Below are positions 1 through 8,564 of a stretch of 64,000 nt of DNA, one piece after another. Under the pieces are notes generated by a model. The model did not search any database. It saw only the letters and a list, made by a program, of their open reading frames with translations, and was not told where the DNA came from. The DNA comes from Sphingomonadaceae bacterium (GTDB taxonomy: Bacteria; Pseudomonadota; Alphaproteobacteria; Sphingomonadales; Sphingomonadaceae): contig JANYGB010000051.1 of NCBI GenBank assembly GCA_025359445.1, positions 124,001 through 188,000 on the forward strand, given 5' to 3'. Positions within the stretch are counted from its first letter, which is position 1. Every line of letters begins with the position of its first letter. The translations under genes and the position numbers were made by a program.

Positions 1-3000
1 TAGCGGGTGTCAGTCTCCAGCACCATCGCATCGAGCAGGTCGCAGAAGCGTTCTATATTGGCGTCGTCCAAGGGCGCATCGACTTCGTCGAGCACGCAGA
101 TCGGCGCGGGATTGGTGAGGAACAGCGCGAAGATCAGCGCAATCGCGGTGAGCGCCTGCTCGCCGCCTGAGAGCAACGTGAGCGATTGCAGCCGCTTGCC
201 CGGGGGCTGGGCGTAGATCTCGAGCCCGGCTTCGAGCGGATCGTCCGAATCGACCAAGGCCAAATGCGCCTGTCCGCCCTCGAACAGCCGGGTGAACAGG
301 TGCCGGAAGTGGGTATCGACCGCTTCGAATGCGGCGCGCAGCCGTTCGCGGCCTTCGCGGTTGAGACTGCCGATCGAACCGCGCAGGCGGTGGACCGCTT
401 CGGTCAGCTCGGCCTGTTCGGCGAGGCTCGTGCCGTGCTTCTCCTCCGCCGCCGCCAGCTCCTCGGCGGCAACCAGGTTGACCGGGCCGAGTCGTTCGCG
501 GTCGGCGACCAGCTTGTCGTGCTCAGCACTTTCCGCGGCGGCATGTGCCACGTGCTCGGCGGCGAAGGCAAAGCGTTCGGGCAGCAGCGGCGGCGGGCAC
601 TGGAAGCGCTCGCCCGAAATTCCGGCCATCTCGGCGCGACGCGCTTCCTCGTTTTCGGCCCGCGCGGCCGCCCCGGCGCGCAGCTCGCGCGCGGCGGCGA
701 GCGCTTCGGTGGCTGCGGCGAATCGCGTTTCGACCTGCCGCGCGGTTTCGGTGGTTTCACCGACTTTGGCTTCGGCCTCGCCCAGTTCGCGGGTCAGCCG
801 GGCGCGGACCTCGTCGCCCGCCTCGATCTCGCGCATCAGGCTCGCGGGCTTGGCGGCGACGACATTGCGTTCCTCGGCGATCTCTTCAAAGCGGCGCTCC
901 ATGCCCGCGAGCCGACTCGCGGCATCGCCGGCGCGGGCCTGCCAGCCGCGCATGTCCGACTGCTGGGCCGTGGTCCGCTCGCGGGCCACTGCCAATGCCT
1001 GGTCATGTGCGGCAAGAACGGCGGTTGCACCCTGTAGACCTTGTCTTGCAACATCGTGCCGGGCCTGCGCGGTAGCCAACTGGGCGCGGCCATTGGCAGG
1101 ATCGGGCAGCGCGTCGCGGCGTTTGGCCGCAGTGTCGAGTTCGGCTTCGACCAGCTTGCGCTGCTCGGCAATGTCATCTTCAGCGCGGGCCAGTTCAGCC
1201 CTGCGCAATTCGAGCCGCGCCTTGGCCGCCTCGGCCTGATCGCAGGCGCGCAGCGCGCCGCGTTCGGCCTCGGCGGCGGCCGGCACCGCGCGCTCAGCGG
1301 CCACCAGCGCTACTTGAACCGCCGAAAGCTCAGACTGGACTTGGGCAGCGCGTTGTTCAGCCGCCTGCGCGGTGCAGCGCAACGCCGGAAGCTGGGCGTC
1401 AAGCGCGGCGAAGCGGTTTTCCGCCTCAAGCCGGGCGGCTTCGGCCCCGCCTTCGCCGCGCGCGACGAACCCGTCCCAGCGGCGCAAGCGCCCGGCGGTG
1501 GTGACCAGCCATTCGCCCGGCGCAAGTGTGCGGCAATCGTCGGTCGGCGCGACATGGACCAGCGCGAGCCGCGCGGCGAGCTGCGGCGGGGAGGCGGTAA
1601 CGTGCAAGGCGAGGTTGTCCGCCACCGCCGTCGGCGCATTCGCTCCGGTCCAGAACCGCCCGTCCTCACCCGCCGGAGCCGCACCCAGCAAGGCCTTGGC
1701 ATCGCGCCCGAGCACCGCTGCGAGCGCGCGTTCGTAGCCCGGCTCGGCGCGCAATTGGTCAAGCGCCTGGGGTAGGCCGTGCTTGCCGGCGGCTTGCCGC
1801 GCGCGCGCTTCGCGGTCACGGACCAGCGCCTGGTGCTCGCGCTCAATCCCGGCGAGGTCAGCTTTGCTCTGGGCCACAATGTCCCCAGCTGCATCGCGGT
1901 CAGCTTGCAACGTCGTTTTGCGGTCTTGCTGCGCGGCCAGCGCCGTTTGCGCGGCTTCGAGTTCACCTTGCGCGGTCGCTGCGATGGCCTGCGCGGCGGC
2001 CAGCGCCGTCACTGGGTCGCCCTCGCGGGCCAGACTGTCCGCCAGTTCGCCTTGACGGCGTAGTTCGCCATCGAGGCGCTCGAGCCGCTGTTTGGCGGCA
2101 CCTAGCTCGGCTTCGGCGACGCGCCATTCGGCCTCGACCCCGGCCTGGTCGGCGGTGGCCTGCGCCAGTGCGAGTTCGGCGGCGCGCAAGGCCCGGTCGG
2201 CATTGTCGAGCGCAGCGGCAACCAGCGGCCGACGCGCTTCATCGTCGCGCAACGCGGTCTGCCCTGCGGCAAGGTCACGCTCCAGCCGGGCCAGCGCGTC
2301 GGCGGCATCGCGGGTCAACCGATCGGCATCGCCGCGATCTTCTTCGAGCCGTTGGTGCTGACGTTCCAGGTCGGTGAGACGTTGCTCGGCGGCTTCGAGC
2401 TGGCTGGTCAGCGTCGCCATGCGGTGGCCATGGGCGGATGCATCGTCGCGCCGGTCGGCCAGCTCGTCGCGCGCTGCGGCGAGCGCGGCGGCAGCGTCGT
2501 GCTGGAGGCCTTGCGCGGTTTTGGCAGCGGCCTGCGCATCGGCCACCTTGGCATCCGCTCCTTGTGCTTCAGCGCGCGCAGTCTGCGCAGCAGCGGCAGC
2601 ATCGCGCCACCGCGCAAAGACCAGCCGCGCCTCGGCCAGCTTGATCTTGTCCGACAGCGCCTTGTACCGCTCTGCGGCGCGGGCTTGGCGGCGGAGCGCG
2701 CCGATCTGCTGGTCGAGCTGGCCCATCAGGTCTTCGAGCCGGGCAAGGTTGGTCTCGGTTGCGCGCAGCTTCTGCTCGGCGTCCTTGCGGCGCACGTGGA
2801 GCCCGGCGATCCCGGCGGCTTCTTCAAGCATCATCCGGCGTTCGGCAGGTTTGGCGGCGATCACTGCGGCGATCCGGCCTTGGCTGACCAAGGCTGGTGA
2901 ATGCGCCCCGGTAGCAGCGTCGGCAAAGACCAGCGCCACGTCCTTGGCGCGCACATCGCGGCCGTTGACCCGGTAAGCACTGCCCGCGCCGCGCTCGATC

Positions 3001-3308
3001 CGGCGCACCACTTCGAGCGCGGTGTCGTTGTCAGCGCCGCCGTTCATCGCGGTATCGGCATGGAGAACCACTTCGGCGAAATCGCGCGGCGGGCGCTGCG
3101 CGGTGCCGGCGAAGATCACGTCTTCCATCCCGCCGCTGCGCATCGATTTGGGCGAGTTTTCGCCCATCACCCAGCGGATCGCCTCAAGCAGGTTCGATTT
3201 GCCGCAGCCGTTGGGCCCGACCACCCCGGTCAGCCCGGGCTCGATCCGCAGTTCAGCCGGTTCGACGAAGCTTTTGAATCCGCTGAGCTTGAGCCGCGTG
3301 ATCCGCAT
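1..3308 (-). CDS. smc: Chromosome segregation protein SMC (3' end outside window)
   Basis: Structural maintenance of chromosomes ATPase, which forms the bacterial condensin with ScpA and ScpB and compacts and segregates replicated chromosomes. The ATG at 3308 begins a protein reading MRITRLKLSGFKSF, followed by a Walker A motif (GPNGCGKSN, about residues 31-39). Long Ala/Glu/Arg-rich stretches consistent with the coiled-coil arms flank a hinge-like segment at roughly nt 1480-1780. The C-terminal head carries the LSGGEQ signature and the Walker B CVLDEVDAPLDD (nt about 60-180). About 1,102 codons are present and the usual length is about 1,140-1,150, so only a few dozen residues are missing at the left edge. 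It is the last gene of a minus-strand run behind three DsbA-like genes. Identification is secure; the exact hinge limits are inferred. Confidence 0.96.
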   Translation of the reverse strand, partial: MRITRLKLSGFKSFVEPAELRIEPGLTGVVGPNGCGKSNLLEAIRWVMGENSPKSMRSGGMEDVIFAGTAQRPPRDFAEVVLHADTAMNGGADNDTALEVVRRIERGAGSAYRVNGRDVRAKDVALVFADAATGAHSPALVSQGRIAAVIAAKPAERRMMLEEAAGIAGLHVRRKDAEQKLRATETNLARLEDLMGQLDQQIGALRRQARAAERYKALSDKIKLAEARLVFARWRDAAAAAQTARAEAQGADAKVADAQAAAKTAQGLQHDAAAALAAARDELADRRDDASAHGHRMATLTSQLEAAEQRLTDLERQHQRLEEDRGDADRLTRDAADALARLERDLAAGQTALRDDEARRPLVAAALDNADRALRAAELALAQATADQAGVEAEWRVAEAELGAAKQRLERLDGELRRQGELADSLAREGDPVTALAAAQAIAATAQGELEAAQTALAAQQDRKTTLQADRDAAGDIVAQSKADLAGIEREHQALVRDREARARQAAGKHGLPQALDQLRAEPGYERALAAVLGRDAKALLGAAPAGEDGRFWTGANAPTAVADNLALHVTASPPQLAARLALVHVAPTDDCRTLAPGEWLVTTAGRLRRWDGFVARGEGGAEAARLEAENRFAALDAQLPALRCTAQAAEQRAAQVQSELSAVQVALVAAERAVPAAAEAERGALRACDQAEAAKARLELRRAELARAEDDIAEQRKLVEAELDTAAKRRDALPDPANGRAQLATAQARHDVARQGLQGATAVLAAHDQALAVARERTTAQQSDMRGWQARAGDAASRLAGMERRFEEIAEERNVVAAKPASLMREIEAGDEVRARLTRELGEAEAKVGETTETARQVETRFAAATEALAAARELRAGAAARAENEEARRAEMAGISGERFQCPPPLLPERFAFAAEHVAHAAAESAEHDKLVADRERLGPVNLVAAEELAAAEEKHGTSLAEQAELTEAVHRLRGSIGSLNREGRERLRAAFEAVDTHFRHLFTRLFEGGQAHLALVDSDDPLEAGLEIYAQPPGKRLQSLTLLSGGEQALTAIALIFALFLTNPAPICVLDEVDAPLDDANIERFCDLLDAMVLETDTR

Positions 3309-3341
3309 CTGTCGTGCCGCCGGCCCCCGCCCTTAGTTCGC

Positions 3342-4103
3342 TTAGCGCGAGCCGGCGGCGCGTAGCGCTTCGGCAATTTTGGGCCATTCGGACTGTTCGG
3401 GGGGCAACTGGAAGCCGTTCAGGACCAGCGTCGGTGTCTGATTGATCCCGGCGTCACCATATGCTTTTGCATGGTTGGCCACTTCTGTGGCGGTCTGAAT
3501 GTTAGCCAGGCACGCATGGGCCTGATCGACCGAAACTCCGCGTGCGGCGAAGAAATCGGTGTATTTCAGCGCGTCCGACAAAGCCGGATAGCGTTGCGCC
3601 GGGGGCAGATTGCTGGCGGCTTGAGCGGCCTTTTGAACCGCCGGATCCTCTAGCGGCGTCTGCATCGCGTCGAAATTGCCGTAAACTTGCTCAAGCAGCG
3701 GGAAGAAGCTTTCCTTGGGCGCGCAGCGCACCAGCACGGTCAGCGGAATATCCTGCGGATGAATTGCAAAGCTGCGGTATTCATAGCTCACCCGGCCCGA
3801 TGATACGAATTCGGTTTTCAACGGTGCCATTGCCTCTTGGGCAAAACGTGCACAATGCGGACATGACAACGAGCCGTACTCGACCAGTTTGATCGTGGCC
3901 TGCGGGTTGCCCATCAGCATCCCTCCGCTGGCGGTCGCGGAAACCACGTCTTCCCACTTCTGCCCGGTCGGGGCTGCGATCTTCGCGATTGGCGAACCCG
4001 CCGGTGCTGCGGTTTCCGCGTCCTTTTTGCACGCCGCAAGCCCCAAGGCGAGCGGAGCGGTGGCAAAAGCGAGCAGCAAGTGGCGGGGACGGAGTGCGGT
4101 CAT
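3342..4103 (-). CDS. DsbA-family thioredoxin-fold lipoprotein (CPHC)
   Basis: Periplasmic thiol:disulfide oxidoreductase-like protein of 253 aa. The N-terminus has a hydrophobic signal ending in a lipobox (LALGLAAC, Cys about 25), so it is probably a membrane-anchored lipoprotein. The thioredoxin fold shows GSLSCPHC with active-site cysteines at about 81 and 84, and a cis-proline loop NQTPTLVLNG near the C-terminus, as in the DsbA/DsbG-like thioredoxin_4 family. It is first upstream of smc and third in a series of three related genes. CPHC is the E. coli DsbA active site and suggests an oxidase. No dsbB partner is visible in the window. The physiological substrate is unknown. Confidence 0.88.
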   Translation of the reverse strand: MTALRPRHLLLAFATAPLALGLAACKKDAETAAPAGSPIAKIAAPTGQKWEDVVSATASGGMLMGNPQATIKLVEYGSLSCPHCARFAQEAMAPLKTEFVSSGRVSYEYRSFAIHPQDIPLTVLVRCAPKESFFPLLEQVYGNFDAMQTPLEDPAVQKAAQAASNLPPAQRYPALSDALKYTDFFAARGVSVDQAHACLANIQTATEVANHAKAYGDAGINQTPTLVLNGFQLPPEQSEWPKIAEALRAAGSR

Positions 4104-4204
4104 GGCGCGGTAGGTTCCTTGGCGGTTCGAGACTCGAAAGTTACGCAGAATTGGCGGAGTGAAAAAGGCACGGCTGACGCGGCGCTGCGCTTCTCCACCG
4201 GTGA

Positions 4205-4948
4205 TTACATTTTCTTCGCGGCAAGCTCCTTGGCGGCCACAGCATTATTGATCCGCGGCGCAAGTTCGGCCCAGTCATAAACGTTCTGCAGCACCCCGTC
4301 GATCATGAAGCTCGGGGTGCCGGTAACGCCAATGCCCGCCCCAGCATAGTCGGTCCGCTTTTGCAGCCAGGCGAGCTTGGCAGAATCGCTCAGGCAGGCA
4401 TTGAGGGCAGCGCTGGTAAAGCCGCGCGTGACCATCAGCTTGTAGAGCCCCATATCCTTGGCTACCGCCAGCCGCTGCTCGGCAGGCTTGCTTTCAAGGG
4501 CGTGCCAGCGTGCTTCGTAACCCGGGTCAGCTGGCGGTTTGAACCAGCTCCGTTGCATTGCCAACAACGCGGAGCTGTTGGCAAAGTACTGATCCTTGGT
4601 ACCGCACAGCGCGAGTAGCGAGGGCACTTCATCAATTGAAATACGGATAAAGGGCCTAAGCTCGACCGAGACTTTGCCTTGGCGGACCAAGCCTGCGCTC
4701 AGCGGCACTTTCGATTCCTTGGAAAAATCGGCACAGTGACTGCAGGTGTAAGAGATGAATTCGACGACCTTCACTTGGGCGTCGGGGTTGCCCATCACGG
4801 GAAAACCGTCGGTGGTCGTGGTAACGGTGCGGTCCCAGAGCAGCACCGGCGCGGTATGGTGGCGAGCAGCTGGCCTGGCCGCCGCGGCAGTTTGCATTCC
4901 GGCAGTCATCAAACCGGCAGTCAACAGCGCGGCAATCGTCTTGTTCAT
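4205..4948 (-). CDS. DsbA-family thioredoxin-fold protein, exported (CSHC)
   Basis: Second of three tandem thioredoxin-fold proteins, 247 aa. A typical Sec signal peptide (residues 1 to about 24, with an AAAA cleavage region) sends it to the periplasm. The active site is SYTCSHC (cysteines 69 and 72) and the cis-proline loop is TGTPSFMIDG. It aligns with its upstream neighbour through the sequence GNPDAxVKxxExISYTC and more distantly with the lipoprotein downstream, which indicates repeated duplication. The ATG at 4948 lies 2 nt after the stop of the upstream gene, so the two are probably co-transcribed and translationally coupled. The role, oxidase or isomerase, cannot be decided from sequence. 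Confidence 0.87.
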   Translation of the reverse strand: MNKTIAALLTAGLMTAGMQTAAAARPAARHHTAPVLLWDRTVTTTTDGFPVMGNPDAQVKVVEFISYTCSHCADFSKESKVPLSAGLVRQGKVSVELRPFIRISIDEVPSLLALCGTKDQYFANSSALLAMQRSWFKPPADPGYEARWHALESKPAEQRLAVAKDMGLYKLMVTRGFTSAALNACLSDSAKLAWLQKRTDYAGAGIGVTGTPSFMIDGVLQNVYDWAELAPRINNAVAAKELAAKKM

Positions 4949-4950
4949 GT

Positions 4951-5628
4951 TTACAGGCTCGCATCGATCAGGGGGCGCAGCTCGGCCCAGGTATGGGCAG
5001 GCGCGAGAGTGCCGTTGATGGTGAAACTAGGAGGCGTCGTAATCCCGTTTGCATAACCGGCTTTGCTTTGCGCGCCAATCCGGTTTGCTAGTGCCTGATC
5101 GGCGAGGCAGACATCTGCGGCCGTGCGATCAAAACCGCGACTCGCCATGACAGTGTAGAAGTCCATATCGCCAGCAATCGCGCGGCCGCGAGCAAGCAGC
5201 GTGCCGCTGGTCCAACGCTGCTTTTGCGCAGGCCCGGCGCGTTCGAACGTCTGCTGCCATCGGTTCTGGCTGCGCATCAGCGCGGCATGGTTGAGCGCGA
5301 ACTTCGCCGGCAGCCCGCAATTGGCGAGCATCGCCGCGGCGAGGTCGACCGGGCCTTGTACCAGGTGGCGTACTTCAACCGAGACTTTGCCCGACGAAAC
5401 GAAGCCGATCTGCAGTGCTCCATCGGACTGGATCATGAAGGTGGCGCAGCCGGCGCAGGTATAGCTGATGTATTCGGTTAGTTTGACGAGAGCATCTGGA
5501 TTGCCGATCAGATGGCTACCTTCAGTCGTCACGACAACAGTGTTGTTCCACGCGACGGTTTTGGGAGCGATGGCGGTCAGGAACATAGCTGCAGCGATCA
5601 GCAAGGCAGTGCGGACAATCGGTTTCAC
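4951..5628 (-). CDS. DsbA-family thioredoxin-fold protein (CAGC)
   Basis: First transcribed of three tandem DsbA-like genes; 225 aa with an N-terminal signal or membrane segment (residues 5-24). The redox motif is SYTCAGC (cysteines 58 and 61) and the cis-proline loop is TTPPSFTING. The start codon is GTG at 5628, giving a GTGA 4-nt overlap with the stop of the DUF721 gene, a sign of translational coupling. The dipeptide between the cysteines (AG) differs from the PH and SH of its two neighbours. That predicts a different redox potential, as known from CXXC variants of the thioredoxin family; the three may therefore be non-redundant, which is inference. Confidence 0.86.
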   Translation of the reverse strand: MKPIVRTALLIAAAMFLTAIAPKTVAWNNTVVVTTEGSHLIGNPDALVKLTEYISYTCAGCATFMIQSDGALQIGFVSSGKVSVEVRHLVQGPVDLAAAMLANCGLPAKFALNHAALMRSQNRWQQTFERAGPAQKQRWTSGTLLARGRAIAGDMDFYTVMASRGFDRTAADVCLADQALANRIGAQSKAGYANGITTPPSFTINGTLAPAHTWAELRPLIDASL

Positions 5629-6158
5629 TGCTGCTTGTCCTCCGCCGCGCTGCCCAGACTTCGTGCGAGGGATTCAAGCACCGTGCGCAGTTCCGGGTCG
5701 CCGATGTCGCGCAGGCTCTCTCCCAGTTCGAACGGGATTGGGCGAAGCGATGGCGGCGCTGTCGGTCGTTCCTTGGCCGGCGGCGGCTGAACCGCACCTT
5801 GCCGCAATTTGACCCGGGTGACCGCGTTGTAGCCAAAGAAACGATTCACCCGCTCGATGATTTCCGGGATCACATGGCTGATCAGCGGGGCGTGCGCGGG
5901 GACGACCAGAAGTTGCAGGATCCCGTCGCTCTTCTCGCCGGGGGGAAAGCGGATTGCCTCGGGAATGCAGACCCGAGCATGACGCTCGCCGACGATCTCG
6001 GGCCAGCGGGTTACTACGCTCGACTGGACGAAGCCGAACCGGCGGAATGCCGTCCGGCCGATTTCGGGCATCAGTTCGGCAATCGGACGCGCGCCGCCGC
6101 CGCGTGGCCGCTCAAAGCGGCGGGCGGCAGGCTTGGCTGGTTTTGCGTCCCGTTCCAT
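5625..6158 (-). CDS. DUF721 (DciA-like) protein
   Basis: 177-aa protein with an N-terminal DUF721 domain (RPIAELMPEIGRTAFRRFGF, then VVTRWPEIVG, about residues 25-125). DUF721 proteins include DciA, the replicative-helicase operator of bacteria lacking DnaC, which helps DnaB assemble on DNA. The fold has a KH-like N-terminus followed by a low-complexity tail, and the C-terminal third here is Pro/Arg/Leu-rich and probably disordered. The ATG at 6158 was chosen because it gives the expected short basic leader; longer in-frame extensions would cover the divergent mutY start. Only 29 nt separate it from mutY. Its 3' end overlaps the first DsbA-like gene by 4 nt. The DciA function is inferred from the family. 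Confidence 0.82.
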   Translation of the reverse strand: MERDAKPAKPAARRFERPRGGGARPIAELMPEIGRTAFRRFGFVQSSVVTRWPEIVGERHARVCIPEAIRFPPGEKSDGILQLLVVPAHAPLISHVIPEIIERVNRFFGYNAVTRVKLRQGAVQPPPAKERPTAPPSLRPIPFELGESLRDIGDPELRTVLESLARSLGSAAEDKQQ

Positions 6159-6187
6159 TGTGCTGCAGCCAATGGCATACCACCGCG

Positions 6188-7255
6188 ATGGATGCCAGCA
6201 CCCAGACGATTCCCGCGCTGTTGCTCGACTGGTACGATGCACATCGTCGCAGCCTGCCGTGGCGCAGCCCGCCGGGCTCCCCGCCGCCCGATCCTTATGC
6301 GGTGTGGCTGTCCGAAGTAATGCTCCAGCAGACCACGACAGCGGCGGTTGCACCTTATTTTGCCAAGTTTCTTGGCCGCTGGCCCGATGTAATCGCGCTG
6401 GCTGAAGCGGACGAGGGCGAAGTCATGGCCGCATGGGCCGGGCTGGGCTACTATGCCCGCGCCCGCAACCTGATCGCCTGCGCCAAGGCTGTGGCGGCGA
6501 CTGGCGGTCAGTTTCCGACGACTGAAGCAGAGTTACGCAAACTCCCAGGTCTGGGGGCCTACACCGCCGCCGCGATTGCCGCGATTGCATTTGGCGAGCG
6601 CGCTACGGTGGTCGACGCCAATGTCGAGCGAGTGACTACCCGGCTGTTCGCAATTGCAACGCCGATACCGGGAGCGCGGGTGCAAATCAGGACAGCAGTT
6701 GAAGTTCTCACTCCCGCTAACCGGCCCGGCGATTTCGCGCAGACGATGATGGACCTTGGCGCAACTGTCTGCACCCCGCGCGCACCGCGGTGCCTGCTGT
6801 GTCCGCTCGCCAGGCATTGTGCGGGGCGCAGGCTTGGTCCCGAGCAATTCCCGGTCAAGCCGATCAAGGCTGCCAAGCCGCAGCGGTGCGGGCGGGCTTT
6901 CTGGATCGAGCGCGACCGCCAAGTCTGGCTGGTCCGGCGGGAAAATGCAGGAATGCTCGGTGGGATGCGCAGCCTGCCGGACGACGGCTGGGCGGCGCGT
7001 GCTGACGGCGACAAACGTCCGCCGCTGGGCGGCGCTTGGACGGCCGGCGGAAGCGTCCGGCACAGCTTCACCCATTTCGATCTCGATTTGCAATTGATGG
7101 TTTATTCAGGAGCCGATTGCTCTAGGCTAGCGGCACAACAGGGCGAATGGTGGGCGCTCGACCGGCTGGATGAAGCTGGCTTGCCCACGCTATTTGCCAA
7201 GGCGGCACGGCTGGCAATGGTCGGTGCCGGATCGGGGAGAATAATTGGTGACTAA
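6188..7255 (+). CDS. mutY: A/G-specific adenine DNA glycosylase MutY
   Basis: Removes adenine mispaired with 8-oxoguanine, part of the GO repair system. The 355-aa protein contains the HhH-GPD core: catalytic Glu43 in SEVMLQQT, the helix-hairpin-helix LPGLGAYTA (about 119-127) and catalytic Asp143 in VVDANVERV. A [4Fe-4S] loop with Cys195, 202, 205 and 211 has the C-X6-C-X2-C-X5-C spacing. The C-terminal NUDIX-like 8-oxoG recognition domain follows (about 225-350, with HSFTHFDL). The ATG at 6188 gives the family N-terminus; in-frame sequence upstream runs into the divergent DUF721 gene. The stop overlaps the next gene's start. Confidence 0.96.
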   Translation: MDASTQTIPALLLDWYDAHRRSLPWRSPPGSPPPDPYAVWLSEVMLQQTTTAAVAPYFAKFLGRWPDVIALAEADEGEVMAAWAGLGYYARARNLIACAKAVAATGGQFPTTEAELRKLPGLGAYTAAAIAAIAFGERATVVDANVERVTTRLFAIATPIPGARVQIRTAVEVLTPANRPGDFAQTMMDLGATVCTPRAPRCLLCPLARHCAGRRLGPEQFPVKPIKAAKPQRCGRAFWIERDRQVWLVRRENAGMLGGMRSLPDDGWAARADGDKRPPLGGAWTAGGSVRHSFTHFDLDLQLMVYSGADCSRLAAQQGEWWALDRLDEAGLPTLFAKAARLAMVGAGSGRIIGD

Positions 7256-8564
7256 GCTGGATTTCTCACGCCGCGACTTGCTTCGGGCGACTGCGCTGCT
7301 TGGCGGGGCGGGCATGATCGGCGGCCTGCCGCTGGGCGCGCAGCTGGCGCATGCGGCCGAAATGGCGGGGGCAGAATCGCAATGGCCGACTGTCGCCGCA
7401 ATGCTCGATCGCTATGTAACGGCCCGCAAGGTTTCAGGCATGGTTGCCGCGCTTGGCTGGCACGACGCTGCGCCGGAGTTCATCGCGCGCGGATTCGAGG
7501 GGTTCGATGACAAGGACCCTGATGGTCCGCAAAGCATGTTCCGCGCCTATTCGATGACCAAACCGCTGACCGGCATGGCAGCAATGATTCTGGTCGACGA
7601 AGGCAAGCTTAAACTAGATCAACCGCTCGCCGATTTTGCACCTGAATTCGCGCAGATGAAAGTCGCGATCGATCCCAAGACGAGCCTCGCTTCGCGCCCG
7701 GCGACCCAGCAGATCACCATTCGCCAGTTGCTCACGCATACCAGCGGGCTCGGCTACGCGGTGGTGGGCAAAAACAAGGTAGCGGACGAACTGCGGCGGC
7801 TTGGGATCAATCCTGGGCTCGTATCGAAACGCAAATTGAAAGGCATTAACGATGGCCCGCCCACGCCGGGGCCGGACGAATTCCTGCGGCTCGCCGCAAC
7901 TGTGCCGCTGGTCGCGGAGCCGGGCACCAAATGGTCATATTCGATGGCGCTCGACGTGCTGGGGTTGGTTATCGGCCGCGCCGCCGGGATGAGCTTCGAG
8001 GCGTTCCTGCGTGAACGTTTGATCGGGCCGCTGGGCATGACCAGCAGTTATTTCCAGGTCCCCGACAATGCGAGCGGACATCTGACGACCAATTACGCCT
8101 ATGTGGTGGGCCGCCCGTACCCGATCGATCGCCCCAGCAATTCGATTTACGAGGAACCTGTTCCGTTCGCCTTTGGCGGATCCGGGCTGGTCACCTCGCC
8201 GGCAGATTTCGATCGGTTCCTGGCAATGCTGGTGAATCGGGGAATGTCGGGCGGCAGCCGGATAATGAGCGAGAAGGCGGTGCAGATGGGTACATCCAAC
8301 CTCCTTCCCGCCACGGCGGACCTGACCGGAACCTGGATTGTCGGACAGCAATTCGGCGCGGGCGGGATTGTTGGCACCGGCAAGGACGAGGGGCTGTTCG
8401 GCTGGTCGGGTGCTGCCGGAACGATCGGTTTCGCGCAAATGAAGCTGGGCCTGCGCACCAGTCTGTATGTCCAATATATGCCGCAGGACAAATTGCCGAT
8501 CCTCAAGGAATTTCCCAAAGCTGTCGGTGCTGACCTGACTGCGATGGCGGCGCGCAAGGGATGA
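7248..8564 (+). CDS. Beta-lactamase-family serine hydrolase
   Basis: Class C beta-lactamase/esterase-fold protein (Pfam Beta-lactamase) of about 438 aa. An RRDLL twin-arginine-like signal and a hydrophobic stretch (residues 8-38) suggest export through Tat. The SxxK nucleophile motif is SMTK at about residues 102-105, and a Tyr-containing second motif (WSYSMALDVLG) follows around residue 230. Such proteins are often esterases or D-amino-acid peptidases rather than true beta-lactamases. GTG at 7248 was chosen because GGGGAGA lies 7 nt upstream; an immediately preceding TTG is possible. It overlaps mutY by 8 nt and nudC by 4 nt, so it belongs to one operon. The substrate is unknown. Confidence 0.86.
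   Translation: MTKLDFSRRDLLRATALLGGAGMIGGLPLGAQLAHAAEMAGAESQWPTVAAMLDRYVTARKVSGMVAALGWHDAAPEFIARGFEGFDDKDPDGPQSMFRAYSMTKPLTGMAAMILVDEGKLKLDQPLADFAPEFAQMKVAIDPKTSLASRPATQQITIRQLLTHTSGLGYAVVGKNKVADELRRLGINPGLVSKRKLKGINDGPPTPGPDEFLRLAATVPLVAEPGTKWSYSMALDVLGLVIGRAAGMSFEAFLRERLIGPLGMTSSYFQVPDNASGHLTTNYAYVVGRPYPIDRPSNSIYEEPVPFAFGGSGLVTSPADFDRFLAMLVNRGMSGGSRIMSEKAVQMGTSNLLPATADLTGTWIVGQQFGAGGIVGTGKDEGLFGWSGAAGTIGFAQMKLGLRTSLYVQYMPQDKLPILKEFPKAVGADLTAMAARKG

Noticed and set aside
186..1037. Plus-strand open frames across the smc region
   Set aside because: Smc on the minus strand shows intact ATPase motifs; the plus-strand frames have no recognisable domain.
7248..8564. Serine hydrolase as a true class C beta-lactamase (AmpC)
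   Set aside because: The SxxK and Tyr motifs are shared with esterases and peptidases, and there is no AmpR next to it; resistance cannot be inferred.
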